DNA of 60,051 nt from an uncultured Granulosicoccus sp. (lineage in GTDB: Bacteria; Pseudomonadota; Gammaproteobacteria; Granulosicoccales; Granulosicoccaceae): contig CALKLO010000021.1 in the NCBI GenBank assembly GCA_937991945.1, positions 1 to 60,051 of the forward strand, in the 5' to 3' direction. Within the stretch, counting starts at the first letter, position 1. Each line of letters starts with the position of its first letter. Shown one piece after another: positions 8,699-17,110 of the stretch. The notes below the pieces were generated by a model. It did no database searches and was not told the origin of the DNA. It saw only the letters and a program-made list of their open reading frames with translations. The translations under genes were made by a program, and so were the position numbers.

Positions 8699-9436
8699 TC
8701 AATAACTGCGCAGTTGACCCACTAGAACCCCTTGGAAGCTGACTCGGCTGGCATCGTAGCGCATAGTCGCCATTGCCGCGTTTTCAGGTATCAGCTGCAC
8801 AACGCCTTTATCGGTTTCGCCTAACCGCTTTAGCGTCGCCTCTTGCCCGTCTATAAGCGCCACGACGATATCACCGGTGCTCGCAGTATTCTGCTTGCGC
8901 AAAATGACCGTATCCCCGTCTAAGATGCCTACATCCATCATGGACTCGCCCGTGACTCTAAGTGCGTACCGATCAGGCCCAATAAAAAACGCCGCTAAAT
9001 CGAGATAATTAGCGTCTTCAATGGCCTCAATAGGTTGACCCGCTGCGATTCTGCCGAGCAACGGAATACGAAAGTCTCCCGTTGTCTCCTTCGACATTTC
9101 TGCTGGAACACTCATGGGGCGCTCCACGTTGGAATCAGACCAAAGATGGCTTAACGTGGCCGATTTAGACGAAGTAGGCAAGTGCTCAACGTTTGAATTG
9201 GGCGAAGGCATAGCCAACCCAACAATACGCAAACCTCTCCAGCCGTTACCGTGTCTTTCTAAGCGCCCTTTGGCAATTAGTGACTGTACATAGCGATGAA
9301 CAGTACCTTTTGACTTCAATCGGAGGTTATTGGCTAGTTCCGATATAGTTGGGGCAACACCTTCGGCACGAATATGGCGTTCAATAGCAGCGAGTACACG
9401 TGCTTCAAGGTGTGTAAGCGGATTTAACGACTCCAT
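8699..9436 (-). CDS. lexA: LexA-type SOS repressor, long-linker form
   Basis: Repressor/autoprotease of about 245 residues, longer than the usual 200. The N-terminal winged HTH (about 5-68) includes APTISELANNLRLKSKGTVHRYVQSL. A long Ser/Pro-containing linker (about 70-125) precedes a peptidase S24 domain. In that domain the cleavage site is Ala-Gly in GRIAAGQP, the nucleophile is Ser in GESMMD, and the general-base Lys is in ATLKRL. I chose the ATG at 9436 because GGAG sits 7 bases upstream. The longer frame from 9490 would run through the operator repeats. The recognition-helix region differs from the E. coli type, which fits the absence of a CTGT-N8-ACAG box here. Confidence 0.9.
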   Translation of the reverse strand: MESLNPLTHLEARVLAAIERHIRAEGVAPTISELANNLRLKSKGTVHRYVQSLIAKGRLERHGNGWRGLRIVGLAMPSPNSNVEHLPTSSKSATLSHLWSDSNVERPMSVPAEMSKETTGDFRIPLLGRIAAGQPIEAIEDANYLDLAAFFIGPDRYALRVTGESMMDVGILDGDTVILRKQNTASTGDIVVALIDGQEATLKRLGETDKGVVQLIPENAAMATMRYDASRVSFQGVLVGQLRSY

Positions 9437-9483
9437 AAACGTTCTCCAAAGATTCTCCATAAGAATAGAGAACGTTTGGAGAA
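9437..9483. promoter_or_regulatory. Putative LexA autoregulatory operator (repeat cluster)
   Basis: A perfect 10-bp inverted repeat, AAACGTTCTC (9437-9446) and GAGAACGTTT (9468-9477), is overlaid by three TTCTCCA elements. Two are direct copies exactly 11 bases apart (9442 and 9453) and one is inverted (9477-9483). It lies between the lexA start and the divergent cupin gene, and includes the lexA ribosome-binding site. Autoregulation is inferred. Confidence 0.55.
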
Positions 9484-9548
9484 ATTTCAATGTATTATTC
9501 TGACTAAATTTCCTAATACAAACACGATAGGAAAATGTTCTTCGCCCA

Positions 9549-10355
9549 ATGACAACAAGAGATAACGACAGTCATTCCCTTAAAGCAGGGTTAGAGCTAC
9601 CTTGGTGGCTCACTGCGGCAATGGACCCTGTCAACGAGGATTTCTCGCAGCGAATCGTCAGCTTGCCGCTTCACTCCCTATGGCGTGCGACCCAGCTCGA
9701 TGGCATTCATCTGCGAGTTTTAGAATATATACCGGGCAGCAAGCCACGCCTGACAGCGCAACTGCGCCTAGACCCTGCTTTCTCCCCAGCCATGCTGGGA
9801 GACAATCCAGATTTAGAAATTCTGATGCAACGCGGTGAGTTGGAATCTGCGGCTGGAATCTACCCTGCAGGACTGTACCTACGGCTGCCGGTTACCGGCG
9901 AAGAACATTTTCAAACGCTCACCTTACGAAGCTCTGCACCACACACTGTCACCGAAACAAACCCAGAGAACAATGTAGAGCCTGCACTTCTGTACCTGGC
10001 AGCGGGGCAAATGTTAATGAGCGATGCCGAGCAACGCAGGATGAATACCTACGATGAGTCGCGTTGGCTACCTGGCCCAGCGGACGGCACTGAAGTCATG
10101 CCCTTACATGGTCACGGCAGCGGCAACGTCATGCTAATACGCTGGACGAAAGCGGCCACCTTCAAGCCTGGACTCGATCCAATGGGCGACGAAATATTAG
10201 TGCTCAATGGCGTTCTGCATGATGAGCACGGCGAATACCCAACGGGTAGCTGGATCAGAAACCCCGTCAAAACATGGCAATCATGGAGCGCCACGGCCGG
10301 TACAGTCGTTTACTATAAGAACGGCCACTTCCCAGCACCTACCGATACTTTGTGA
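9549..10355 (+). CDS. ChrR-like cupin anti-sigma-type protein
   Basis: 268 residues with two tandem cupin-like halves. The second (about 175-265) has PLHGHGSGNVMLIRW and GDEILVLNGVLHDEHGEYPTGSW, the typical ChrR-type cupin signature, with His/Glu ligands for a metal. The first half is the degenerate counterpart. ChrR proteins bind Zn and restrain ECF sigma factors responding to singlet oxygen. Here there is no zinc-binding anti-sigma N-terminal domain and no sigma factor gene beside it, so it may simply be a free-standing cupin. It is divergent from lexA with 112 bases between starts. The downstream queG overlaps its stop by 4 bases, so the two are translationally coupled. Confidence 0.8.
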   Translation: MTTRDNDSHSLKAGLELPWWLTAAMDPVNEDFSQRIVSLPLHSLWRATQLDGIHLRVLEYIPGSKPRLTAQLRLDPAFSPAMLGDNPDLEILMQRGELESAAGIYPAGLYLRLPVTGEEHFQTLTLRSSAPHTVTETNPENNVEPALLYLAAGQMLMSDAEQRRMNTYDESRWLPGPADGTEVMPLHGHGSGNVMLIRWTKAATFKPGLDPMGDEILVLNGVLHDEHGEYPTGSWIRNPVKTWQSWSATAGTVVYYKNGHFPAPTDTL

Positions 10356-11425
10356 CCATTGCCCCCTCCCCTGATCAAGCTGCAGACATTGCCCAGTTCA
10401 TAAAAGATACGGCGTCACGTCTAGGTTTATCACAGTGTGCTATCACTGATACGGACCTTGGAGCCCATGAAACCCATTTACTCAACTGGCTCAAAGATGG
10501 CTTCCACGGTGAAATGGACTACATGGAGCGGCATGGCACGAAACGCAGCCGGCCAGCAGACCTACTCGAGGGCACCGTACGAATTATTTCAGTAAGACTC
10601 GACTATTTCCCACCGGACGCCTTAGACGCCAACCATGTTCTTGAGTCACCGGAGTTGGCTTATGTGTCTCGCTATGCATTAGGGCGTGATTATCACAAAG
10701 TACTGCGAAATAGACTGCAGCAATTAGCCAGCGAAATTGTTTCTAAATACGGAAACTTCGGTTATCGCGCATTCGTTGATAGCGCACCGGTACTAGAAAA
10801 AGCGATTGCTGAAAAAGCCGGACTAGGCTGGATAGGAAAGCACAGCAATCTATTATCTAACGAAGCAGGCAGTTGGTTCTTCCTAGGCGAGCTCTACACG
10901 GACTTACCTCTTCCCGTAGACCCTCCAAGAAAACAATCGCACTGCGGGAGTTGCACAGCCTGTATATCTGCATGCCCAACAAATGCAATTGTTGCTCCTT
11001 ATAAAGTTGATGCAAGGCGTTGTATTTCATATCACACGATTGAATTGAAGGGCCCTATTCCTATTCAATATAGAAAAGCCATGGGCAACAGAATTTATGG
11101 CTGCGACGATTGCCAGCTTGTCTGCCCTTTCAATAAGTTTTCAAACGACACAACCGAAACCGATTTTGCCGTTAGACATAATCTTGATTCCGAGAGTCTG
11201 GTAAATCTCTTTTCTTGGACAGAAACACAATTCAAAACGCGTATGGCAGGAAGCCCTATTTATCGTATTGGCTACGAGCGATGGTTACGCAACATTGCTG
11301 TGGCTTTGGGTAACGCACCTTCTACACTAGCGGTACTCGAATCACTGTCAGCACGTGTTAATGATTCATCAGAATTAATACGCGAGCATGTTGAATGGGC
11401 TTTGGCCGAACATGCCACCCTTTAG
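10352..11425 (+). CDS. queG: Epoxyqueuosine reductase
   Basis: Catalyses the last step of queuosine biosynthesis on tRNA, reducing epoxyqueuosine with a cobalamin cofactor and two [4Fe-4S] clusters. The 357 residues fit the family. The ferredoxin-like cluster motifs are HCGSCTACISACPTNAI (about 196-212) and CDDCQLVCPFNK (about 250-261). The substrate-site region around YHKVLRNRL and the catalytic Asp region FVDSAPVLEKA are present. It starts with GTG overlapping the cupin stop (GTGA). Cobalamin dependence is notable because a lower-ligand assembly operon (cobT, cobS, cobC) lies at 35-38 kb. Confidence 0.96.
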   Translation: MTIAPSPDQAADIAQFIKDTASRLGLSQCAITDTDLGAHETHLLNWLKDGFHGEMDYMERHGTKRSRPADLLEGTVRIISVRLDYFPPDALDANHVLESPELAYVSRYALGRDYHKVLRNRLQQLASEIVSKYGNFGYRAFVDSAPVLEKAIAEKAGLGWIGKHSNLLSNEAGSWFFLGELYTDLPLPVDPPRKQSHCGSCTACISACPTNAIVAPYKVDARRCISYHTIELKGPIPIQYRKAMGNRIYGCDDCQLVCPFNKFSNDTTETDFAVRHNLDSESLVNLFSWTETQFKTRMAGSPIYRIGYERWLRNIAVALGNAPSTLAVLESLSARVNDSSELIREHVEWALAEHATL

Positions 11426-11463
11426 CGTTCTGTATAGCTTACCCATCAATAGGCACCTCAACC

Positions 11464-12360
11464 ATGAACGCTAACGCTCAGAGCACGAGGAGCCGAGCCG
11501 TAGTGCTCATGCTCGGAGCTACGCTTATGTTGGCATCTATGCATGGTTTAGTCAGACTACTGAGTAGCGACATGCATCCGTTCATGATTGTGTTTTTTCG
11601 CAACCTGTTCGGTTTAGTTGCGGTCATGCCACTTCTGCTTCGTGCTGGCATAGGCTCTCTTAAAACCCAACACCCAAAGCTGCATATGATTCGGGCAGGT
11701 GTCGGAGTTGTTGCCATGCTAGGTTGGTTCTATGCGTTATCTAAAGTCCCTATAGCCAATGCCACCGCCTTGAGTTTTAGCACCACTATTTTTGCAACGG
11801 TTAGTGCTTGGCTATTCCTAGGTGAGCAATTACGGTGGCGTCGATCAGCAGCCATTGTCGTTGGCTTGATTGGCGTATACGTTGTATTAAGACCCTCTGC
11901 CGAAGGGTTTAATATTTACGCCCTATTGGTGTTACTCACATCAATAGCTTGGGGCTTATCACTAACAATCGTTAAACACCTATCTAAAACCGAAACCCCT
12001 ACAAGTATTGTTAGCTGGATGGGAATTACATTGGTTATTTTGTCCTTCTGGCCCGCATTAACCGTTTGGCAAACACCCACCACTGAACAACTATTATGGT
12101 TATTCCTTGTTGGAGCACTTGCTACTGCCGGACACTTGCTGATGACAACGTCCATCCAAATGGCAGACACGTCTCTCATCATGTCCGTCGACTTTACGCG
12201 GCTTATCTGGACAGCACTAATCGGCGCCTACTTCTTTAACGAGGTGCTTGATGCTTGGACGTTTGTCGGCGCTAGTATTATATTCTTAGCGGGTTGGTAT
12301 ATAGTTTTTCGTGAGTCTCGTATGAGTGATATTCCGGATGCTCGTGGTATTGGTCGTTAA
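11464..12360 (+). CDS. EamA-family drug/metabolite exporter
   Basis: A DMT-superfamily inner-membrane exporter of about 298 residues with ten predicted TM helices in two EamA repeats. The second repeat begins near FNIYALLVLLTSIAWG. I chose the ATG at 11464, since a longer frame from 11395 lies inside queG. It is 38 bases downstream of queG on the same strand and may be co-transcribed. The motif FRNLFGLVAVMPLL near the start of repeat 1 resembles RhaT/YdcZ-like S-adenosylmethionine-uptake relatives, but the substrate cannot be assigned. Confidence 0.85.
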   Translation: MNANAQSTRSRAVVLMLGATLMLASMHGLVRLLSSDMHPFMIVFFRNLFGLVAVMPLLLRAGIGSLKTQHPKLHMIRAGVGVVAMLGWFYALSKVPIANATALSFSTTIFATVSAWLFLGEQLRWRRSAAIVVGLIGVYVVLRPSAEGFNIYALLVLLTSIAWGLSLTIVKHLSKTETPTSIVSWMGITLVILSFWPALTVWQTPTTEQLLWLFLVGALATAGHLLMTTSIQMADTSLIMSVDFTRLIWTALIGAYFFNEVLDAWTFVGASIIFLAGWYIVFRESRMSDIPDARGIGR

Positions 12361-12416
12361 TTTATGGAATGAATTAGGCTGAAAAGCACTGTGACCAACT
12401 GCACTTTCTAGAGCTT

Positions 12417-12797
12417 TTAGTAAGGTAATTCATCAGGCTGTTTTCCAACATGATCCGGCTCATGAAGCTCAGAAAATCTAACAGCTGAAATAGTGACATG
12501 TGCTTCGAGAAAGGCTTTACATACTCTATGCATACCATCCATGACCCTACCTTCCGGGCAAAGGATAATTGGATATGAGATATCCGCCTCATAGATTTGT
12601 TTGGCATGTTGCGCGATATCCTCACTAATTGGCGGAGCACCCAGCCCAAACCAATATGTTTCTTTTAACTCTCGAATCTCACTCAAAGGCACTTGAACTA
12701 TTTCAAAATCTTTTGAGAGTTCAATCAGTTTCAAAACATCCCATGCAAGCAATCCTTTTTCTGATTTTCTAAAATGATATTGCTGATGTAATTTCAT
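12417..12797 (-). CDS. ParB/Srx-like domain small protein
   Basis: 126 residues. The region ISYPIILCPEGRVMDGMHRVCKAF (first part about 72-82, then GRVMDGMHR) matches the ParB N-terminal fold in which a DG-x-HR motif binds nucleotide. There is no HTH and no partner ParA, so it is not a chromosome-segregation protein. Free-standing small ParB-like proteins are often annotated as hypothetical. The length and intact reading frame argue for a real gene. Its promoter should lie in the 418-base gap upstream. Confidence 0.7.
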   Translation of the reverse strand: MKLHQQYHFRKSEKGLLAWDVLKLIELSKDFEIVQVPLSEIRELKETYWFGLGAPPISEDIAQHAKQIYEADISYPIILCPEGRVMDGMHRVCKAFLEAHVTISAVRFSELHEPDHVGKQPDELPY

Positions 12798-13215
12798 TCG
12801 AAACCCTAACTGTTAAATAGGCAGAAACTTAGCTCTATCGCTAAACATTAGCCTTAATACCAACCATGGAGAACAGCTGATTGTAGCCGAGAGCCCAGTT
12901 ACATAGCAGTATAGAGAACAGCTGGAAAGTGCCCGCACCAGTCCTAAAAACTGCGCACTCAGAATCAAGCAAACAACACATACATCGCAGCGACAATGCG
13001 ATCACCTTCGGAACGCAGAGAAACAACTTTCTCTCCAAACAGGTTCTTGTTCACAACAACACGAGATAATTCTGTGAACATTCAGAATAGTAGAAGCAGC
13101 CATAATCTTTACTCGAGCGTAGATCGCTTACAGTGTATGACCCTCAGCAAAGTCGCGCAAAGCAGATTATCGGATTTTATAAGCTGACCATCAGGCTAAG
13201 CTAACTTACACCAAC
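12798..13215. other. 418-base gap with a spaced direct repeat
   Basis: No convincing gene. The small frames on both strands look random. An 11-base sequence, GAGAACAGCTG, occurs at 12869-12879 and again at 12914-12924, 45 bases apart. The second copy with its flank (ATAGAGAAC...TGGA) partly resembles the repeat region in front of lexA. That may be chance. Confidence 0.4.
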
Positions 13216-13977
13216 CTACTCCACCTCATTTTTCACATGAGCAAACGCTGAAAACAAATCCCCGGGTGAGCGTTCATTACCCAAGTCCAGCTTCTCCTCT
13301 ATATGCACAAGGTGACGATCCATTACCTCTTGCGCTGCACTTACATCTCCGGTGCTTATAACATCGATGATATCGAAGTGCTCTTGATGAGAACAAAGGG
13401 TGTGGTGGGGAGTTTGATACATTGCGATGATCAAAGAGGTTTGGGGCACCAGCTCTTTTAAATAACTCAGCAATGTCGAGTTGTTAGACAACTGCGCTAA
13501 GCGAATATGAAAATCACCCGACAGACGTAACCCACTTCCAATGTGCTGGCGTCTAACTTGATCTCTTTCACTTTCAACGCATAGCTTTAGTGCGTTGAGT
13601 GATTCAGGTGTAGCAGCCAACGTGGCTTCTTTTATGAGCTCTCTTTCAATGAGCCTACGCACACCTAAAATCTCACGAGCCTTGTACACATCTGGACGAA
13701 TTATCGTAGCGCCACGGTTGGGCTGCATGTCGACAATTCTGTCATGGGCTAAGCGAAGAAGGGCTCGCCTTACAACTGTACGACTAACGGAAAAAATACT
13801 CGATAGCTCATCTTCTTTTAGCTTAACGCCCGGGCTCAATCGGTGATCAAGAATGGCATCCAAAATTTCGTTATACAAACGACCATCTTGTGTCTTGCTC
13901 ATCGCGTCTTCAATCGAAGACACCGAAGAGTCAGACTCTTTCAGGGTAATAGGGTTTTTTTTCAATTTTGAAGCCAT
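13216..13977 (-). CDS. GntR/FadR-family regulator, probably of urate catabolism
   Basis: About 253 residues from the ATG at 13977 (a GTG at 14001 would add 8). The N-terminal winged HTH (about 28-90) includes [27 protein letters not shown], followed by an FCD effector domain with the metal-binding His pattern GDFHIRLAQLSNN and later DRHLVHIEE. FCD regulators respond to carboxylic acids and often repress adjacent catabolic genes. It sits directly downstream of puuD on the same strand, with the uraD-puuE fusion and a permease nearby. I infer that it controls the purine cluster through the TTGTAYACAA-like sites. The effector could be urate, allantoin or a downstream ureide. Confidence 0.85.
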   Translation of the reverse strand: MASKLKKNPITLKESDSSVSSIEDAMSKTQDGRLYNEILDAILDHRLSPGVKLKEDELSSIFSVSRTVVRRALLRLAHDRIVDMQPNRGATIIRPDVYKAREILGVRRLIERELIKEATLAATPESLNALKLCVESERDQVRRQHIGSGLRLSGDFHIRLAQLSNNSTLLSYLKELVPQTSLIIAMYQTPHHTLCSHQEHFDIIDVISTGDVSAAQEVMDRHLVHIEEKLDLGNERSPGDLFSAFAHVKNEVE

Positions 13978-14005
13978 GCAATGATAATAACGCACACCCA
14001 CTGAA

Positions 14006-14013
14006 TGTACACA
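14006..14013. promoter_or_regulatory. TGTACACA operator-like site upstream of the GntR gene
   Basis: AATGTACACAACAT lies just before the regulator start. The same core recurs in front of uraD-puuE (15455) and the permease (18500 and 18534). It is consistent with a GntR-family palindrome and autoregulation, as inference. Confidence 0.45.
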
Positions 14014-14046
14014 ACATTGAGGCGTTAACTAACCCCCAAAACAGCC

Positions 14047-15255
14047 CTACTCTCGCGGCGCGCCCGATAAAAACCATTGATCGATAGCAGCACGCTCCTC
14101 ATCCGTAATTTGCGTTAAATTGCCTATTGGCATGGCGCGAGTTACCACCACCTGTTGATGAATAATCTGAGCTTGACGCACAGTATCCTCAATTGTTTCA
14201 AACACCATGCCTTTGGGTGGTGCACTGAAACCAGCTTGTGTAGGCGCTTTTGCATGACAGCTTACACAACGAGCTTCCATAATTGATTGCACTTCAGCTG
14301 CGCTTACAACAGCTGCACCTTCAGTATTCGCAGTTGAGACTATTCTTGGCTCTGGCGCTATAGCGGCTGCTATTGCCATAATTAAGAGCGCAGCAATAAC
14401 CAAAGGTATAGGCGTTTGCTTACCGTGATGACGTTGAACAAAGTACACGCGTATCAATGCACCCGCTATGGATAAGCCAATGAGTATTAACCAATTGTAT
14501 TCGTGCCCCCATGTCATTGCGTAGTGATTACTGATCATGACGAACAGAACCGGCAACGTAAAATAGGTGTTGTGTACAGAACGTTGTTTAGCGCGCACAC
14601 CGTGCATAGGGTCAGGCGTACGTCCTTCACTCTTTGCCGCCACCAAATCACGCTGCCCTGGCATGATGACAAAGAAAACGTTCGCAACCATGATGGTTCC
14701 GAGCATGGCGCCGTAGTGCAAATAAGCCCCTCTACCACTAAAGACTTGGCAAAGACCCCACGCCACGAGCGACACAAAGATGAGCATGACAGCACTTAGC
14801 TTTGACTCTTGCGTACCTATAGGTGACTTGCAGATTTGATCGTAGGCTATCCAGCCGATGATCAAAACCAGCATACCAATACCCACAGCGACAGGTTTAC
14901 TCAACGCCATAACACTGGGATCAATCAAATAGAACTCTGCTTGATACCAGTACAACAACGCAATAAGGAACATGCCTGTTATCCAGGTCGTGTAGGCCTC
15001 CCATTTAAACCAATGCAAGTTATCAGGAAGTACCGGCGGTGCGACTTTATATTTTTGCGCGTGGTAAAAACCACCACCATGAACTGACCAAATTTCACCG
15101 CCCACGCCACTGTCAATATCAGCAGCGCTTTTCGGTGTTTCCAGATGATTGTCCAACCACACAAAGTAGAACGAGGCGCCTATCCAAGCAATGCCCGTTA
15201 CAAGGTGTACCCATCGGCCTAGTAAACTAAGCCATTCCAGTATGTAACCTTCCAT
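14047..15255 (-). CDS. puuD: Membrane urate hydroxylase (PuuD-type, cytochrome c-fused)
   Basis: Oxidises urate to 5-hydroxyisourate in the inner membrane, passing electrons to the respiratory chain instead of to oxygen directly. Of the 402 residues, the N-terminal about 300 form eight or more TM helices starting GRWVHLVTGIAWIGASFYF, typical of the PuuD family. The C-terminal about 80 residues are a cytochrome c domain with the haem motif CVSCH and a later MPIGNLT providing the distal Met. It is transcribed away from uraD-puuE, whose product acts two steps later. The gene for 5-hydroxyisourate hydrolase is not in the window. Confidence 0.92.
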   Translation of the reverse strand: MEGYILEWLSLLGRWVHLVTGIAWIGASFYFVWLDNHLETPKSAADIDSGVGGEIWSVHGGGFYHAQKYKVAPPVLPDNLHWFKWEAYTTWITGMFLIALLYWYQAEFYLIDPSVMALSKPVAVGIGMLVLIIGWIAYDQICKSPIGTQESKLSAVMLIFVSLVAWGLCQVFSGRGAYLHYGAMLGTIMVANVFFVIMPGQRDLVAAKSEGRTPDPMHGVRAKQRSVHNTYFTLPVLFVMISNHYAMTWGHEYNWLILIGLSIAGALIRVYFVQRHHGKQTPIPLVIAALLIMAIAAAIAPEPRIVSTANTEGAAVVSAAEVQSIMEARCVSCHAKAPTQAGFSAPPKGMVFETIEDTVRQAQIIHQQVVVTRAMPIGNLTQITDEERAAIDQWFLSGAPRE

Positions 15256-15575
15256 CGATACGACCTATATTTGTGCAATTGGTAAAATTTGAGTTTGGCG
15301 TCTGAGCAGTCTCAATAGCTGTTAATACTATTGGCTAGTATCAAGCGATACCACACCCTATTAAAGAGGTTTTGAAGCACATACTAAAGAGGGTTTAGCC
15401 CACTTTTGATACTGACATTCTGTCCGCATTGTTGCATATTAAATGTATTTATATTTGTATACAATGCTACTTATCGAACAATATTACTGACTAAACACAA
15501 CTATTCGCCCACCCTGTTTTAAGATCGTCATTACAGACAACGATGCTATTTCCAGTTAGCTAAAGTGAAACAATC
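15256..15575. promoter_or_regulatory. Divergent puuD / uraD-puuE control region
   Basis: 320 bases without a gene, AT-rich, between two divergently transcribed urate genes. It contains the perfect palindrome TTGTATACAA at 15455-15464, which I take as the operator of the nearby GntR regulator. Both promoters must lie here. I could not assign -35/-10 boxes with confidence. Confidence 0.5.
15455..15464. promoter_or_regulatory. TTGTATACAA palindrome (putative GntR operator)
   Basis: A perfect 10-bp palindrome in the puuD/puuE divergent region, 112 bases before the uraD-puuE start. It shares TGTAyACA with the sites at 14006, 18500 and 18534. It fits the short palindromes bound by FadR-like GntR regulators (family knowledge). 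The assignment to this regulator is inference. Confidence 0.5.
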
Positions 15576-17018
15576 ATGAATCTTGATCTTTCCACAAAAC
15601 GTTTCGAAGAATCACCCTCAACCCTATCAAAAGATGTTTTTGTAGCCAATTTTGGCAGCATCTATGAGCATTCTGCGTGGGTCGCTGAACGTTGCTGGGT
15701 TGATGGCATCAATGAGTCTCATGATGAAATTGCCACGCTTGCGAACGCAATGGCGTCAGTATTGAGCCGTGCATCAGATGAAGAGAAGCTTCAACTTATT
15801 CGAGCACATCCGGATCTTGCCGGCAGAGCTGCTCGCCAAGGCACACTGACTAATGATTCAACCACGGAACAAGCTAGTGCAGGACTGGACCAATGTACAG
15901 CTGAAGAACTCTCACGCTTCCAGCAATTGAACGATGCGTACAAAGCTAAGTTTGACATCCCGTTTATCATGGCAGTACGAGGCAGCAACCGACACCAAAT
16001 ATTACAAGGGTTCGAAGATCGCCTGCCCAACGATCAGCAAATTGAAGTTGCAAGAGCATTGCAGGAAATAGACAAAATAGCCTTACTCAGACTATCAACG
16101 ATGGCAGCCACCCCCTACCCTCGCGACCTAGTGGGATATGGCAACAAACCACCAGTGGCCGAGTGGCCAAACAACGCAAAAATTGCCATCCAGTTTGTTA
16201 TCAATTACGAAGAAGGTAGCGAGAATTGTGTGCTGCATGGCGATCATGCTTCCGAAGCATTTTTATCCGAAATTGTTGGCGCTCAAGCACACGCCGGTGT
16301 TCGGCATATGAACATGGAATCTATATACGAATACGGTTCACGCGTTGGGTTTTGGCGTTTGCACAAACTATTCACACAGCGAGAATTACCGGTTACCGTT
16401 TTCGGCGTTGCCATGGCCTTGGAGCGAAACCCAGAAGCGGTGGCTGCTATGAAGTCTGCCAATTGGGAAATCGCAAGCCACGGCTATCGATGGATTGATT
16501 ATCAGTTCATTGATGAAGAAACTGAAAAACAGCACATGCAGAAGGCTATCGACATACACACACGTGTCACTGGAGAGCGACCAAAAGGCTGGTACCTGGG
16601 TCGGTGCAGCCCTAACACTCATAAGCTTGTGGCAGAGGAAGGCGGGTTTACTTATAACGCCGATAGCTATGCAGACGATCTACCCTATTGGGATCACATG
16701 CACGGCGATAAGCCACAGTTAGTCGTGCCTTATACCCTTGATGCCAATGATATGCGCTTTGCTTCACCGCAAGGATTCAACGCAGGCGATCAGTTCTTTA
16801 ACTACTTGAAAGACAGCTTCGATATTTTATATGACGAAGGTTTCGAGACACCTAGAGTGTTATCAATCGGTTTGCATTGCAGACTCGTCGGAAGACCAGG
16901 CCGAATAGCCTCACTTGCACGCTTTCTTGATTACATCAAGCAATTTGAAGATGTCTGGGTGGCTAAACGTATAGATATTGCTGAGCATTGGATAAAAAAC
17001 CATCCTCCACAAAGCTAA
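15576..17018 (+). CDS. puuE: UraD-PuuE fusion: OHCU decarboxylase / allantoinase
   Basis: A bifunctional 480-residue enzyme of urate breakdown. Residues about 15-170 are an OHCU decarboxylase domain, with HPDLAGRA carrying the catalytic His and later FIMAVRG, which turns OHCU into (S)-allantoin. Residues about 180-478 are a PuuE-type allantoinase of the polysaccharide-deacetylase fold (YPRDLVGYG, VINYEEGSENCVLHGD, ASHGYRWIDY). It hydrolyses allantoin to allantoate without the metal-amidohydrolase fold. Separate genes are common; the fusion should channel the unstable intermediate. It is followed by a strong terminator. Start is the ATG at 15576. Confidence 0.94.
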   Translation: MNLDLSTKRFEESPSTLSKDVFVANFGSIYEHSAWVAERCWVDGINESHDEIATLANAMASVLSRASDEEKLQLIRAHPDLAGRAARQGTLTNDSTTEQASAGLDQCTAEELSRFQQLNDAYKAKFDIPFIMAVRGSNRHQILQGFEDRLPNDQQIEVARALQEIDKIALLRLSTMAATPYPRDLVGYGNKPPVAEWPNNAKIAIQFVINYEEGSENCVLHGDHASEAFLSEIVGAQAHAGVRHMNMESIYEYGSRVGFWRLHKLFTQRELPVTVFGVAMALERNPEAVAAMKSANWEIASHGYRWIDYQFIDEETEKQHMQKAIDIHTRVTGERPKGWYLGRCSPNTHKLVAEEGGFTYNADSYADDLPYWDHMHGDKPQLVVPYTLDANDMRFASPQGFNAGDQFFNYLKDSFDILYDEGFETPRVLSIGLHCRLVGRPGRIASLARFLDYIKQFEDVWVAKRIDIAEHWIKNHPPQS

Positions 17019-17022
17019 ACGT

Positions 17023-17048
17023 AAAAAGGGCCCGCAAGGGCCCTTTTT
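17023..17048 (+). terminator. Strong Rho-independent terminator after uraD-puuE
   Basis: AAAAAGGGCCC and GGGCCCTTTTT pair around a GCAA tetraloop. The symmetrical A/T tails would let it work in both directions, ending both uraD-puuE and the convergent permease gene. Confidence 0.93.
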
Positions 17049-17110
17049 ACTAATGGGTAAACGCAACTAGTTACTTATCTGCGCCCACCCTTTCGATAAA
17101 ACGTTCCTAT

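Noticed and set aside
9437-9490. Longer LexA starting at 9490
   Set aside because: The added 18 residues fall within the operator repeats, and the ATG at 9436 has a well-placed GGAG. I keep 9436.
12841-13187. Small frames on both strands in the 418-base gap
   Set aside because: No ribosome-binding sites, no recognisable protein pattern, and they overlap each other. Treated as non-coding.
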